Source of the DNA: Coemansia sp. RSA 1804
Taxonomy: Eukaryota > Kickxellomycota > Kickxellomycetes > Kickxellales > Kickxellaceae
Reading direction: 5' to 3'
Length of the DNA: 21,675 nt
Assembly (NCBI GenBank): GCA_027578815.1
Contig: JANBTH010000298.1
Coordinates: forward strand, 1-21,675
The notes beneath the pieces were generated by a model. It had not been told where the DNA came from. It was given only the letters and a program-made list of their open reading frames with translations, and did not search any database. The number at the start of each line of letters is the position of its first letter. Position 1 is the stretch's first letter. Below, piece by piece: positions 9,094 through 18,415 of this stretch. The translations under genes and the position numbers were made by a program.

Positions 9094-12000
9094 ATGAGAC
9101 ATCGGCCGCCGCCTGCGGCAAAGCAATGGCATTCAAAGGGACACAAGCAGTCTACGCTGGCAAGAGAACTTTGCTTGGACCATGATTTTCCGGACTATCA
9201 GACAACAGCAAAAAATAACACACTACTCGGCCAATACAGCAGGTGGTTTCGTACGGTTCTTACAATGCTTGTGTTGGGCAGCATGACGGTAAACGGCAGC
9301 TGTCATGTTATAGAAAATCACGCTGTATCTAATGGGGCGTCGGGAAAAGGCGTTGCTGAGCCTGCGCCACCAAGCCGCAGTTCCCTGGATTCAGGAGCTG
9401 CAAACGCCCGGACAGCAAGACTATGGCAAAGGAGCACACGCCCACAGTACTCGGACGGCGTTTTCCAACGGTGGTCTCATGTGTCAATAATTGCAGACCA
9501 GGCCATGTACATATTTGGCGGTAAGCACGGCGACAGCAACGCAGCCTCTGACTATTCAACATCATGTCTGTCGCTAGATTTGTCGATGAGCTTTTCCGTG
9601 AGCAGCGCGCCTTGGTACTTTACATGCGCCGAGAAAGGGCCCTTGCTAGCCGGGCACTCTGCTGCCATCAACACAGACATAAACATGGTTGTGCTGTACG
9701 GCGGCACAGTTCCTGACGGAGATGATTCAAACGACGATGAAGGTGCCCCAGTGCATCTGTTTAGCGCTATAATAAAATCGTGGAGCACGCCTGATAATGG
9801 AGGCTTTCCTTTGCCCCTAGTCAACCATTCTGCTATTATACACGAAGCTACCGGGGATATGATTATCTATGGCGGAGCGATGCGCAGTGACAGCTCTGTT
9901 CTTTCCACCTCTACGCTCCGCATGGTTACTGATATAAAAAAGCATAGTACATCTGTGGACCCGCCATCCGTCCTGTTCACGGATCTCTGGAGCTCAGATA
10001 CGCCAAGCACGCCACAGAGCACTGATACAGCAGCAGGTAGCCATACTACCGCAGAAACCTCCAAAAGTACTGTTATCTCATCTTCCGAGCCTGGTACGTT
10101 TTCAACAGGGACAACCGCGGTCATGACGTCTACAAAACCCTCGACATTGGTACCATCTACCGCTAAGCCAAGCAGCACGGCAGAACATATACTACCAACA
10201 TCATCAGAGACATTGGACAGCTCGCTGCCTATTAAGCGCGCATACGAGGCGAGTGAATCACTCGACATTGATGATGAGGATGGAACTTTTCCTTTGGGGC
10301 TTGTTCGGCGTTCTGTCGATGATACGGCAGAGGAAGGCGAGAGGCTGATGGGGTGGACAAACTCTACACTGCCTTCGAAGGTGCCAGGGCGCGTAGGCCA
10401 CACCGCAAGCATTGTGAACGGCACCACCATGGTGGTACTCGGTGGCAGCAGTGGCACCAGCCTCGTGAGCATGAAAATGGTGTATATCTACAACCCTATG
10501 GATCAGACCTGGGTTCGGCGCTCAGCGACTGGTGCTGTGCCGGCAAGCAGGCGCAACCACGTTGCCACTGTCGTCAACAGTACGCTTATTGTGGTCCATG
10601 GTGGCACCGACAACAACTTTACCACCGCAATGAGCGATGTTGCAGTGCTGAACACGACCACATGGAAATGGTCGGCCCCTCAGGTCAAGAATGCTCCGTC
10701 CGCCCGATATGCACATTCTGCCGCCCAAGCAGGTCCGTATATGATTCTCACCTTTGGCTATACGTTGCCTCACTCAGAGAGCATACCAGACGATGACTAC
10801 GGACTGTACATACTGGACACGAATGTCTGGGAATTTGTCAGCGAGTTTAACGCTGCACGCTCAAAGCTCTCCGTGTACTACAGAAACTCCAAGCCCACTG
10901 GTGGTACAATATTTGGGCTTTTCGTTGCCTCTCTTGTTGGGCTGCTTGTTCTGCTTATATTGCTTTATATCGGGTGCATGCACTACTATAACAGACATCC
11001 AAGGCTGTCGGATTCAGGCGAAACCGCCACAATGCTGCCGTCCACAGAGCTTCGCAATTTTGGTCGCAGACTAACCGGCAAGTTTGGCACTCGACGGCGA
11101 CGCGAATATCTGGCTCAGAAAAAGGGCGTTCATCAGCGACAGTACTCGTCGCAAGACCAGAGCATGGCATGGACGGTGGAGACAGCAGACAGGGTGTCGG
11201 CAAAGCCGCCAACAGTGCCCAAAGCAGCAGTGGCCGCCAAGCCAGCAGATAAAACAAAGGCAATCGGTGATCCAAAATACCACATGTACGATCCTAACAA
11301 CGCTGAATCCACTTTCAGTTTGACAAACACAAAGCCTTTGAGCCCAAGCGTTGGCCTAGCAGACGATACGAGCGTGCGCATCATGTTTGACCTCAGCAGA
11401 GAATCGAGCTTTGACTATAGCTACTTTGCAGGTACCAGAGCAGAAGAAAAGGACAGTACAAACATGGATGGCACCAGACGCAGCAAGCGCATGCATCTCG
11501 ACAATGTGGAGCTGCCTGTTGGACTGCGCAATCGTGATTCTCAAAGTGCAAGTCGGCCAAACGATAAAAATGTCCAGGAGTCATCCAACTCCAAGACAAT
11601 AGCCGCCATTGGTGCAAACGGCACTGTTGAAGCGTCGCAGAAGCGCATATCTCAAGAGTCTGATGTAGAGCATGGTACCTGGTCACGCCCAACCACTTCT
11701 GCTAGCGTTGCAACGCACAAGTCCACACATGTCTCAGCCATGCTGCCTCGCATTGTAGGCAGTCGGTTGACGCTTCCAGCGGAGTCGGCGACTGCTCTAG
11801 CTCGCTACCGGTTTGATGAACTGGAAGACATGCCAGATACATCTTTACTCACCTCGCTTTCGTCTTCCGGCAAAAGGCCAGACCAACTGTCTGCCGTACC
11901 GAAGGACGATGCATCAGCCACGTTAGATATGCTGGTAATAGACAATAGCGATGGTCACAACAGCATTGCTGGCTCTTTGGCTCCTCCAATAATGCCGGCG

Positions 12001-12195
12001 GCTGTAGATGAATCCCCGTTGCTGAGCCAACGCCGCCTATCGATTAGCAGCGCAAACAGCGCTTTCAGCGCATCTACAGGCATAACCACGGCTAGCGGTC
12101 ATGCAGTTGGCCTAGGCAATCTACGCGATTCAATCGACATTAACGCAGTACTATCCCAGAACCAGCACTTTTACGTGGCCAACCCTGATACCTAA
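9094..12195 (+). CDS. Kelch-repeat single-pass membrane protein with long cytoplasmic tail
   Basis: A 1033-aa protein numbered from the ATG at 9094. A hydrophobic signal or signal-anchor lies near residues 50-70 (RTVLTMLVLGSMTVNG). An extracellular Kelch/galactose-oxidase-type propeller follows in two blocks. Block 1 (about 126-285) has units such as AMYIFGG, MVVLYGG and DMIIYGG. Block 2 (about 430-585) has TMVVLGG and LIVVHGG with downstream W residues. Between them is an S/T-rich, acidic insert (about 289-425) that is probably O-glycosylated. A strong transmembrane helix (about 605-628, FVASLVGLLVLLILLYIGC) leads to a 400-residue S/T-rich, low-complexity cytoplasmic tail. Related proteins occur widely in zygomycete-grade fungi; function is unknown and a surface adhesion or signalling role is inference. 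No in-frame ATG exists between the TAA at 8908 and 9094. The ATG at 9265 would remove most of the signal sequence, and an upstream exon remains possible. Confidence 0.8.
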   Translation: MRHRPPPAAKQWHSKGHKQSTLARELCLDHDFPDYQTTAKNNTLLGQYSRWFRTVLTMLVLGSMTVNGSCHVIENHAVSNGASGKGVAEPAPPSRSSLDSGAANARTARLWQRSTRPQYSDGVFQRWSHVSIIADQAMYIFGGKHGDSNAASDYSTSCLSLDLSMSFSVSSAPWYFTCAEKGPLLAGHSAAINTDINMVVLYGGTVPDGDDSNDDEGAPVHLFSAIIKSWSTPDNGGFPLPLVNHSAIIHEATGDMIIYGGAMRSDSSVLSTSTLRMVTDIKKHSTSVDPPSVLFTDLWSSDTPSTPQSTDTAAGSHTTAETSKSTVISSSEPGTFSTGTTAVMTSTKPSTLVPSTAKPSSTAEHILPTSSETLDSSLPIKRAYEASESLDIDDEDGTFPLGLVRRSVDDTAEEGERLMGWTNSTLPSKVPGRVGHTASIVNGTTMVVLGGSSGTSLVSMKMVYIYNPMDQTWVRRSATGAVPASRRNHVATVVNSTLIVVHGGTDNNFTTAMSDVAVLNTTTWKWSAPQVKNAPSARYAHSAAQAGPYMILTFGYTLPHSESIPDDDYGLYILDTNVWEFVSEFNAARSKLSVYYRNSKPTGGTIFGLFVASLVGLLVLLILLYIGCMHYYNRHPRLSDSGETATMLPSTELRNFGRRLTGKFGTRRRREYLAQKKGVHQRQYSSQDQSMAWTVETADRVSAKPPTVPKAAVAAKPADKTKAIGDPKYHMYDPNNAESTFSLTNTKPLSPSVGLADDTSVRIMFDLSRESSFDYSYFAGTRAEEKDSTNMDGTRRSKRMHLDNVELPVGLRNRDSQSASRPNDKNVQESSNSKTIAAIGANGTVEASQKRISQESDVEHGTWSRPTTSASVATHKSTHVSAMLPRIVGSRLTLPAESATALARYRFDELEDMPDTSLLTSLSSSGKRPDQLSAVPKDDASATLDMLVIDNSDGHNSIAGSLAPPIMPAAVDESPLLSQRRLSISSANSAFSASTGITTASGHAVGLGNLRDSIDINAVLSQNQHFYVANPDT

Positions 12196-12259
12196 CATCC
12201 GCTTCATTTTTACTCCATGTTCTAATATTCAACACATCTATTTTCTTGTACATTTATAA

Positions 12260-12265
12260 AATAAA
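12260..12265 (+). terminator. Poly(A) signal of the Kelch gene
   Basis: AATAAA lies 65 nt after the Kelch stop codon, inside the 138-bp gap to the convergent HMG-box gene. Confidence 0.5.
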
Positions 12266-12333
12266 TATCTTGTTTGTATATGGCAAGTGTTATAGTTGAA
12301 AACATTGAAAGCACGAAAGGCGATTTGGACGTT

Positions 12334-13185
12334 TTAGTTTGGTGCTGCAGGCGTTGTGGACTGTCGTGTCTCGCCATGGTATTCGCGCCGCTCACGAGCA
12401 TATCGGTCCTTGTCGTGCTTTGCAAGCCTTTCCCATGGCGCCTTGTCGTTTTCGTCCAATGTCTTCCACTGCTTTGCAATTATCTTTGTCTGCTGTCCAA
12501 TGCTCATGTCGCCAAGCTGGTCAGCTAACCGAGGGCGTTCTGAAGTCAAATAATATAGAAATGCGGACATTGGGTGCTTTGGAGCATCCGGGTCCTTTTT
12601 GCCCTTTTTGCGGGTGCGCTTTGCCGGACTAGATAGTCGAGCACGCGCCTTCGTTACCGATCCTGAACGTACGATGTTGCTGCTTCTGCCACCACTGGTG
12701 CCTGCGGACAGACCAAGGCTCTCGTAGTCAACAACACCAGCTGCTGCTGCGATGCTGCTGGCCAGTACAGACGATACAGACTGGTCGTGACTAAAAGAAA
12801 ACGGCCTTGCTGTGGCTGCGAGTTCGCTGTTTCTTTCGTTCTCAGCTGAAATCCCACTTTCATATCTGTGTTCGACAGCAGAGCCATCTGTCAACGTCGG
12901 TAGGGTTGCCGCAAAATCAACAATGCTTGCGTATGTACCAGCCGAGTTTATTTCTTTGAACTCTGTGTTTGGAAAAGAGCCAAATCCCACACCAGAATTG
13001 CTGGGCCTTATTGCACTGTTGAACGTATTGTCAAACAGACCAGTTGCCGTATTGAATAGCTCTTTACTCATCTGGTGCGAGTCACTCTCTTGAAAGGCTT
13101 GACGAGCTGCTTTGCTTGGGTCTGGATGAATATGCCGCATATCCATGTTATGCAAGTGCTTATTAAATGTGTCTACTGTGTCCAT
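12334..13185 (-). CDS. HMGB/NHP6-type HMG-box protein (or 3' exon of a two-box gene)
   Basis: A 283-aa reading frame. The first 180 residues are S/A/N-rich and probably disordered. A basic stretch KRTRKKGKK (189-197) leads into an HMG box (about 198-270) beginning DPDAPKHPMSAFLYYL, with the aromatic/basic core (AKQWKTLDENDKAPWERLA, then KDRYARERREY). Ser rather than Asn in PMSAF, together with the DPDAPK lead-in, is the signature of non-sequence-specific HMGB/NHP6 boxes that bend DNA in chromatin. The ATG at 13185 is preceded by a five-codon upstream ORF (13200-13214). The frame also stays open upstream past 13226 to a stop near 13300. It may therefore be the second exon of the neighbouring HMG gene rather than an independent gene. 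Confidence 0.8.
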   Translation of the reverse strand: MDTVDTFNKHLHNMDMRHIHPDPSKAARQAFQESDSHQMSKELFNTATGLFDNTFNSAIRPSNSGVGFGSFPNTEFKEINSAGTYASIVDFAATLPTLTDGSAVEHRYESGISAENERNSELAATARPFSFSHDQSVSSVLASSIAAAAGVVDYESLGLSAGTSGGRSSNIVRSGSVTKARARLSSPAKRTRKKGKKDPDAPKHPMSAFLYYLTSERPRLADQLGDMSIGQQTKIIAKQWKTLDENDKAPWERLAKHDKDRYARERREYHGETRQSTTPAAPN

Positions 13186-13226
13186 ACCGTGCTGGCCGCC
13201 TACATCAAGTTCATGTACTCTTCTAT

Positions 13227-13378
13227 CTATACAAAACCATAGTAAAATACAGATATTTTGTTGATGAAGCGTAAGTCTGCGTGTGTGTTCTAGTTTGACA
13301 CCCTAAGAGCACTAGTTACTTTTTTGAGAAGAAAGAGAGGTTAGCAAACAGCATGTGCATTTAGATTCGTATATTTAC
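13227..13378 (-). other. Candidate intron joining the two HMG-box frames
   Basis: On the minus strand a donor G|GTAAAT (13378 downward) interrupts the long HMG frame in phase 1. An acceptor ending TATAG at 13227 restores the phase of the downstream HMG frame, giving an in-frame junction (CAA G|AT AGA AGA). A second in-frame acceptor ends at 13290. A third, ending at 13319, gives a 60-nt intron with an ideal TGCTAAC branch site and C/T tract, but reaches a stop after nine codons. No AATAAA is present in the gap on this strand. The donor is convincing; the acceptor is undecided. Confidence 0.5.
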
Positions 13379-15431
13379 CTTGCTTGTAATGCTCGTTCCC
13401 CACTACACCGGCTTGGGTTTCACGATCCTGGTTGCCGGGCATATTTGAGCTGTTTTCCAGGTTGTGTGGGTGGATGCGACTGTCACCAGCATTCATTGAT
13501 CCGCTAATGATCCCTATAGGATTTAGTGCTGACAACGCACTATCTAACCTAAATGGACCAGATATGCTATCGGGAGTGGCTTGCGGGTGTAAGTGCATAC
13601 CGCTACTGTGCCGCGCTTGTTGGAACCCCCCACCAGACGATTGTTGGACGTGCGGGTTATGAATGTTTGCAGCTGGCAATTGAGTCTGCGGAACCTGAGT
13701 CATTGGGCCTGGAAAAGGTTGTTGGAAAGCAAAGGGACTAGCTGAATGAATGTGCACAAGGTGGTCTCTAGGCGGTGCTCCCGGATCCAGCAAGTCCAGC
13801 TGATGCGGGTGTGTATGCGCTGGCCCATGCAATGGCGGAGGCAGCGATAGTTGCAGCGGTGGCGGCTGCGGCTGTGGTGGCTGGGCTAGACCAAGGCCAA
13901 GATGTTGCTGGTTGAGCTGTTGCTGTAGTTTTAGACTAAGCTCAGCACGCCGGGCGTTGTAGTCATCACGAAGCTGTTTTGCCTCTGCACGATACTTTTC
14001 CTTTTCTTCTTCAGCAAGACTAGCCCACTCGCGCGCCAGTATGGTACTTTGCTGAGTAGTGTTCAGATCGGGGTGCGTTTGGCGAAGCTGCACGCGCCGT
14101 TCTGCCGAGTACAGCAGAAATGAATTCATCGGCTTTTTCAACGGAGTGACAAGGTCAATTGGCTGTCTGATGCGCAGCCAGCTTCCGCCGTTGTGCGGAA
14201 GTGGCGGCAACGCTAAATGGTCGTCGTAGAAGGAACGCGATTCGCAATTCATTCCTGGGAGTCCAAACATCATGTTGTATGGTCGCATCTGCGATGGCAT
14301 TGACAATGTGTTGGTGTTGAGTAACGGAGTTTGTTGATTAGGCGGATGCGGCTGCAACTGCCCATTCCCCGGCACAGAGGCAGTTCCCAATGAATTTGAC
14401 AATGGGCTGTTTGAATACCCCATGGAACCATTTGTAATTGTCGATGAAAACTCTGGCAGTGGTGGCACTGCCTCGTTAGATATAGTATGGTGCCCATTAA
14501 TATTATGCTGGCTCAGAACAGAAGCATTGTCAATGGAATTGTTGCCAGGGTTAGTTGCTGGATTACTACTACATGTAGCTTCAGAAAAGTCGGAAATGAC
14601 TCTAGCGCCGCCTAACTCTGAAGCATCAAAGGAAAACGGCTGGTAGCCAGTTGCGGTGCCAATGGGCTCAATCTGCGTGACTGGCAAGGTTGAGGCGGAT
14701 GTGGTGGATGTCACATCTATACCGGTGCTGTTTAGCGGGGCCATGTCAAATAGCATATTAGGCAAATTTACAAATGGACTTCTCTTTCCGGCGGAATATA
14801 CAGACTGGTCTGTTTGAGTACTAGGCTGTTGGATCTGGGGTTGATGATATCCATCAAACTGCCGATGCTGAATTTGCTGTGGCTGTGGCTGTGGCTGTGG
14901 CGTGTGGTGCTGGTTCTGATGATGTGCGCGATGATCCAGCTGGTTTTGCGGATGCAATGAGCTCGCCAAATTATTAAAAGGAAAATTGTCCATATTTGGA
15001 ATGAACTCAAAAGGATGGCATAAACGTGGAAAGAAAATATTCTGGGCAATGGAAAGGCATGTCTCTGTCATATTATTGTCTGAAATAGCATTGAGTTGGA
15101 TACCATCTCTACTGCCAAAGCCATCAGGTAACGAGGTTGCATTAACAAACCGTGCAGGGGTTGACTCGTTACTTGCCATACTGATGGTAGGTGTGGCAGC
15201 TGGAGTGGCATCAGAGAGTGCTAAAGACGCAGCAGGTGAAACCCCATTAAACGGTTGCAAATGGATAATTGGGGAAACAGAATAATGAGGTAAAGACCTT
15301 TCTTGTGGCAGAATATTCTGTGCGGACATGGCGCACAAGTCAGAAATGCCCGTGGCGGCAGAGGGGCTTGATATAGACGCATGATCCAACTGACTGTTAG
15401 TGTCCGCCACCTTGAAAGGTGGAATATCCAT
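13341..15431 (-). CDS. Large Q/P/H-rich transcription factor with sequence-specific-type HMG box
   Basis: A protein of 696 aa from the first in-frame ATG (15431); the frame is open to about 15610 but without an ATG, so an upstream exon is possible. Most of it is low-complexity, with S/T/N-rich, Q/H-rich (PQPQPQPQQIQHRQ) and P/H-rich segments, as in fungal transcription factors. The HMG box is at about residues 432-500: KKPMNSFLLYSAERR, then TILAREWASLAEEEKEKYR. Asn in PMNSF is the hallmark of the SOX/MATA/Rox1 class that recognises ATTGTT-like sites. The box is followed by a long helical, charged/Q-rich stretch (RDDYNARRAELSLKLQQQ). Regulatory target is unknown. Near its 3' end lies a good donor (13378), so the annotated stop at 13341 may not be used. 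Confidence 0.82.
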   Translation of the reverse strand: MDIPPFKVADTNSQLDHASISSPSAATGISDLCAMSAQNILPQERSLPHYSVSPIIHLQPFNGVSPAASLALSDATPAATPTISMASNESTPARFVNATSLPDGFGSRDGIQLNAISDNNMTETCLSIAQNIFFPRLCHPFEFIPNMDNFPFNNLASSLHPQNQLDHRAHHQNQHHTPQPQPQPQQIQHRQFDGYHQPQIQQPSTQTDQSVYSAGKRSPFVNLPNMLFDMAPLNSTGIDVTSTTSASTLPVTQIEPIGTATGYQPFSFDASELGGARVISDFSEATCSSNPATNPGNNSIDNASVLSQHNINGHHTISNEAVPPLPEFSSTITNGSMGYSNSPLSNSLGTASVPGNGQLQPHPPNQQTPLLNTNTLSMPSQMRPYNMMFGLPGMNCESRSFYDDHLALPPLPHNGGSWLRIRQPIDLVTPLKKPMNSFLLYSAERRVQLRQTHPDLNTTQQSTILAREWASLAEEEKEKYRAEAKQLRDDYNARRAELSLKLQQQLNQQHLGLGLAQPPQPQPPPLQLSLPPPLHGPAHTHPHQLDLLDPGAPPRDHLVHIHSASPFAFQQPFPGPMTQVPQTQLPAANIHNPHVQQSSGGGFQQARHSSGMHLHPQATPDSISGPFRLDSALSALNPIGIISGSMNAGDSRIHPHNLENSSNMPGNQDRETQAGVVGNEHYKQGKYTNLNAHAVC
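14877..14900. repeat. Hexamer microsatellite CTGTGG x4 within the HMG gene
   Basis: Four perfect CTGTGG units on +. On the coding strand they read as alternating Gln and Pro codons (PQPQPQ) in the low-complexity region before the HMG box. It is likely length-variable between strains. Confidence 0.8.
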
Positions 15432-16004
15432 ATCAAATTTGGCAGCTGTTGAAGCAGCAGTATCTGTGGTGCTGCAACCGCATGTAATTAAGATATGGCT
15501 TTTCTTTGTCGATGCACTGTTTGTGTTGTCAGTATCAGCGTTAAACAATTTCTTTCCTAAATATACAAGAGTGCTTTGCGTATACGCGGACAAATAATTT
15601 GTTTTGCCACAAAATTATAATGGTTAATAGAGAAAGGTTAATAAACAAGTATTTGTAGCAAAAAATGCGCAAAAATGCATTTGGCATTATTATATGGAGA
15701 ACCAGTAAATTTTTGTTTTATTGGGGATGCATTAGAATATGTCTAAATTATCCATTTTCTGCGGAATATCTTTATAAAGCTTTTTCCACAAAGTTCTTGC
15801 AACCTGTTTGCCAGACTCGGAAGCATTGGTCATCATACATGTAAAATATACCACTATTGGCCAGTGTTGTGGATGAAGGACAATGCAAAAATAGATAGTT
15901 TGTGGTGAATAGCGGTGTTTCTTAATTGATTATTAAATATTCAGCTTATTGCTGGCTCAGCTTTTTATCTGCAAGAATGTTTATGGCTACCTAAAAAAGC
16001 TAAC

Positions 16005-16020
16005 CAAACAATATTGTTTG
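16005..16020. promoter_or_regulatory. Perfect 16-bp palindrome with paired HMG-core sites
   Basis: CAAACAATATTGTTTG is its own reverse complement and comprises AACAAT and ATTGTT back to back, the core recognised by SOX/Rox1-type HMG boxes. It lies about 575 bp upstream of the proposed HMG-gene start. Function is inferred. Confidence 0.4.
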
Positions 16021-16446
16021 TGGACTTACCGATAATAGTTGCGTTTATTGGACTTTTTTTCCGACTCGTCAACAGAACCATTTATATAAATCTAGAACAG
16101 GCACCCAATAACATGAATTAGCTGTACTCTGTTGTATATAATATTCACGCTTCTGGAATATAAATAGTAATATTCAATGCAAAAGAGTAGTGCCGATAAG
16201 CGAATGAGCACATATTAAAAGTAGAACGTTTATCATGTAATACCTTTTTAGACAAATAAACAACTGTTTTGACAGAATCCCCTGTTTAAAAGCGTAAGCT
16301 TTAACGTCAAGGATCCAATCCCTTTGGAATTATTCTTAGTTGATAATAAATCGAAATTGTATATTTTACGTGTTTGGTTCGTAATGCTTTTAAACCTAAT
16401 GCCTTGATAAGGTATAACTGTTAGTTAAAGGAAGCCAGTTGATATA

Positions 16447-16454
16447 AGAACAAT
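16447..16454. promoter_or_regulatory. AGAACAAT octamer (Rox1-like site)
   Basis: AGAACAAT matches the core of the yeast Rox1 site (YYYATTGTTCTC read on the other strand). The same octamer recurs at 16894-16901 (as ATTGTTCT) and 17254-17261 in this spacer. Confidence 0.35.
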
Positions 16455-18415
16455 CATGCTAAATAGCAAATGTAACAGATAGTAATGTGGTTAGCAATAC
16501 GATATGTGCCATTTTCATGCTGTGGCAATGAATTTAAGATGTATTAAACGCTCTCGCAAAAATATAATAAACCGCCTACAGTGCACTGATTGAATACAAA
16601 AAATAGCTTTCTGTATCTCATGCCCTAGTTGGCAGGTTTGGCAACATAATAACAAATATGTGGCATCGCATGTCCCTTAAAACAATTGTTTGTCAAAATT
16701 AAAAATAGTAGGTCTTCTGACGCCGTTGTTAAATCTTTTAAAATAATAATAACTATATCCTCATGACGATATACAAACAAGGAAATATGTGCCGCCCATA
16801 TGAAACCAGACGAATGCAGTCATTCAGCTCGGGATCCTTGTGCACCCCTCCCCAATTTCCTTAAAATAATACTGATCTTCCCACACTGTCTCAATTGTTC
16901 TATTACTTATTTTGCCAATGGCAACAACGAAAGCCTACCTCTGAAAAATGTAGCGATTATTCGAACTTTTAAACATAAATTCCTTATTGTTATGTCGTAT
17001 TACCCACGCTAATATCACTCTAAACGTGTATGGTTTAGCAGTTCTTTTGTTATCCTGATAAAAACTAAACGATAATGAAATGAACTATTAATAAACCACA
17101 GATAAAGTGTGAAAGTAGCGTAGCATTTGATGCTTTCTTGTTTCGTTTTTTGCATGTGAAAATAAAGAAGCCATGTTGACTGTCATCTCATATGACTGGT
17201 GGCATCTAAACCCCCCAATTATCAATATATTGTCTGCCCAAAAATAACATTGCAGAACAATTAAACGCGGAATTAATCGGAATGCTGTTTTATTAATGGA
17301 TACATGCAAAAAGTGCCCAAAGAGATTCCAACTCATTTCAATTTTTGAATTCACAGACGTACAAGAGACAGCATAAACAATGCAAGGAAATGAATCCAAA
17401 AGTGGCTGCTAACCAAAAAAAAGGAGCCAAAAGGCGGAGGCTGCAATCGCATGCAGCAACGGGCATTTTTATATCCGCGACCTGGAAAACAGGGACACTA
17501 AACTTGTGTATAAAGCCACCGAGATGAATTCGGTCAACAAAGCTAAATTAATCCAAATGAATATATACTGTAATAGCTTAATTAAAAAAGAGGCGAGTAT
17601 TGTTATTTATGTTGCTGTTGACTGCCAATTAGTTTATCATGTGCGGAGACAAGGCTATGCTTCTGGCTGGCAAAGCTAGTTATGCGTATTTGCTAATAAA
17701 AAGGCATTAATGTGGCCTTTTCTTTCTATCAAAACCCCAGTCAGAATGAAAACAACCTGCACGTCTTTGTTGCAAGACAGATTATGTAGCCTGTAGTTTT
17801 CTAAAGAATTGATATACTAATTGATATGTCACCGCCCCAATCACATGGCAGGTAGCCGAAATGTCCAGCTGTTTAAGCGTGCTTTCTGTCTGTAGGGAGC
17901 TATATTTATGAATAAAAAAGGGAGGATCTAATATTTATTAAACATGGTATCAGTGTGGCTTGTATGCTTTTTCACACCGCCAACCGGAGTGTTACTGCGG
18001 CCACGGGATAAAAACGGGCATTATTTGCCGGCAAAATCCCAGAATGTCTCTGGTGGCACTTTTTGCTGCTGCTTTCTTCTACCAGCACCGACTATTCAGA
18101 TTAACAGATCAGATCGGTTTTGTTGATATCTTAATAATGAGATCACCGGTGTATTTTTTTAAAGCAGCGGACAAACCCGGAATGAGGCTTGATGCCCGGA
18201 TTCTTTTCATTGTGAAAATCTATGGTTGTTCAAAGGCCAAACTGAGAGTCCCAAACAAAAAAAGAGCATTGCAAGCTTTTCTCCATTTCTTCCCTGTTCA
18301 AATATCATTTCCCCAGTGTAGTTCTTTTTTCCATTATAATCCTAATCCACCGTGCGGTATTGGAAATCAACAAGCAGTGAACAAGAGATAAAAGCCTCTG
18401 CGATTTGAGATAAAC

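Larger units (their letters stand above)
15594..18415. promoter_or_regulatory. AT-rich divergent intergenic region between the HMG gene and GET3
   Basis: A 2.8-kb stretch without a recognisable gene, visibly more AT-rich than the flanking genes between about 15600 and 17900 and more balanced from about 17940 to 18400. It should hold the promoters of the HMG gene (-) and GET3 (+). It contains ATTGTT/AACAAT-core motifs (see separate entries), TATA-like runs such as TATAAATA near 16160, and short open frames (70-143 codons) with no family resemblance, several starting at TTG. No tRNA, rRNA or transposon hallmarks were seen. Confidence 0.5.

Noticed and set aside
12334..15431. Calling the HMG pair a mating-type (sex) locus
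   Set aside because: Sex-locus HMG genes in zygomycete-grade fungi are usually flanked by a triose-phosphate transporter and an RNA helicase; here the neighbours are a Kelch protein and GET3. An HMG box alone is not enough.
17960..18391. 143-codon plus-strand frame before GET3
   Set aside because: TTG start, no family resemblance, lies in the expected GET3 promoter.
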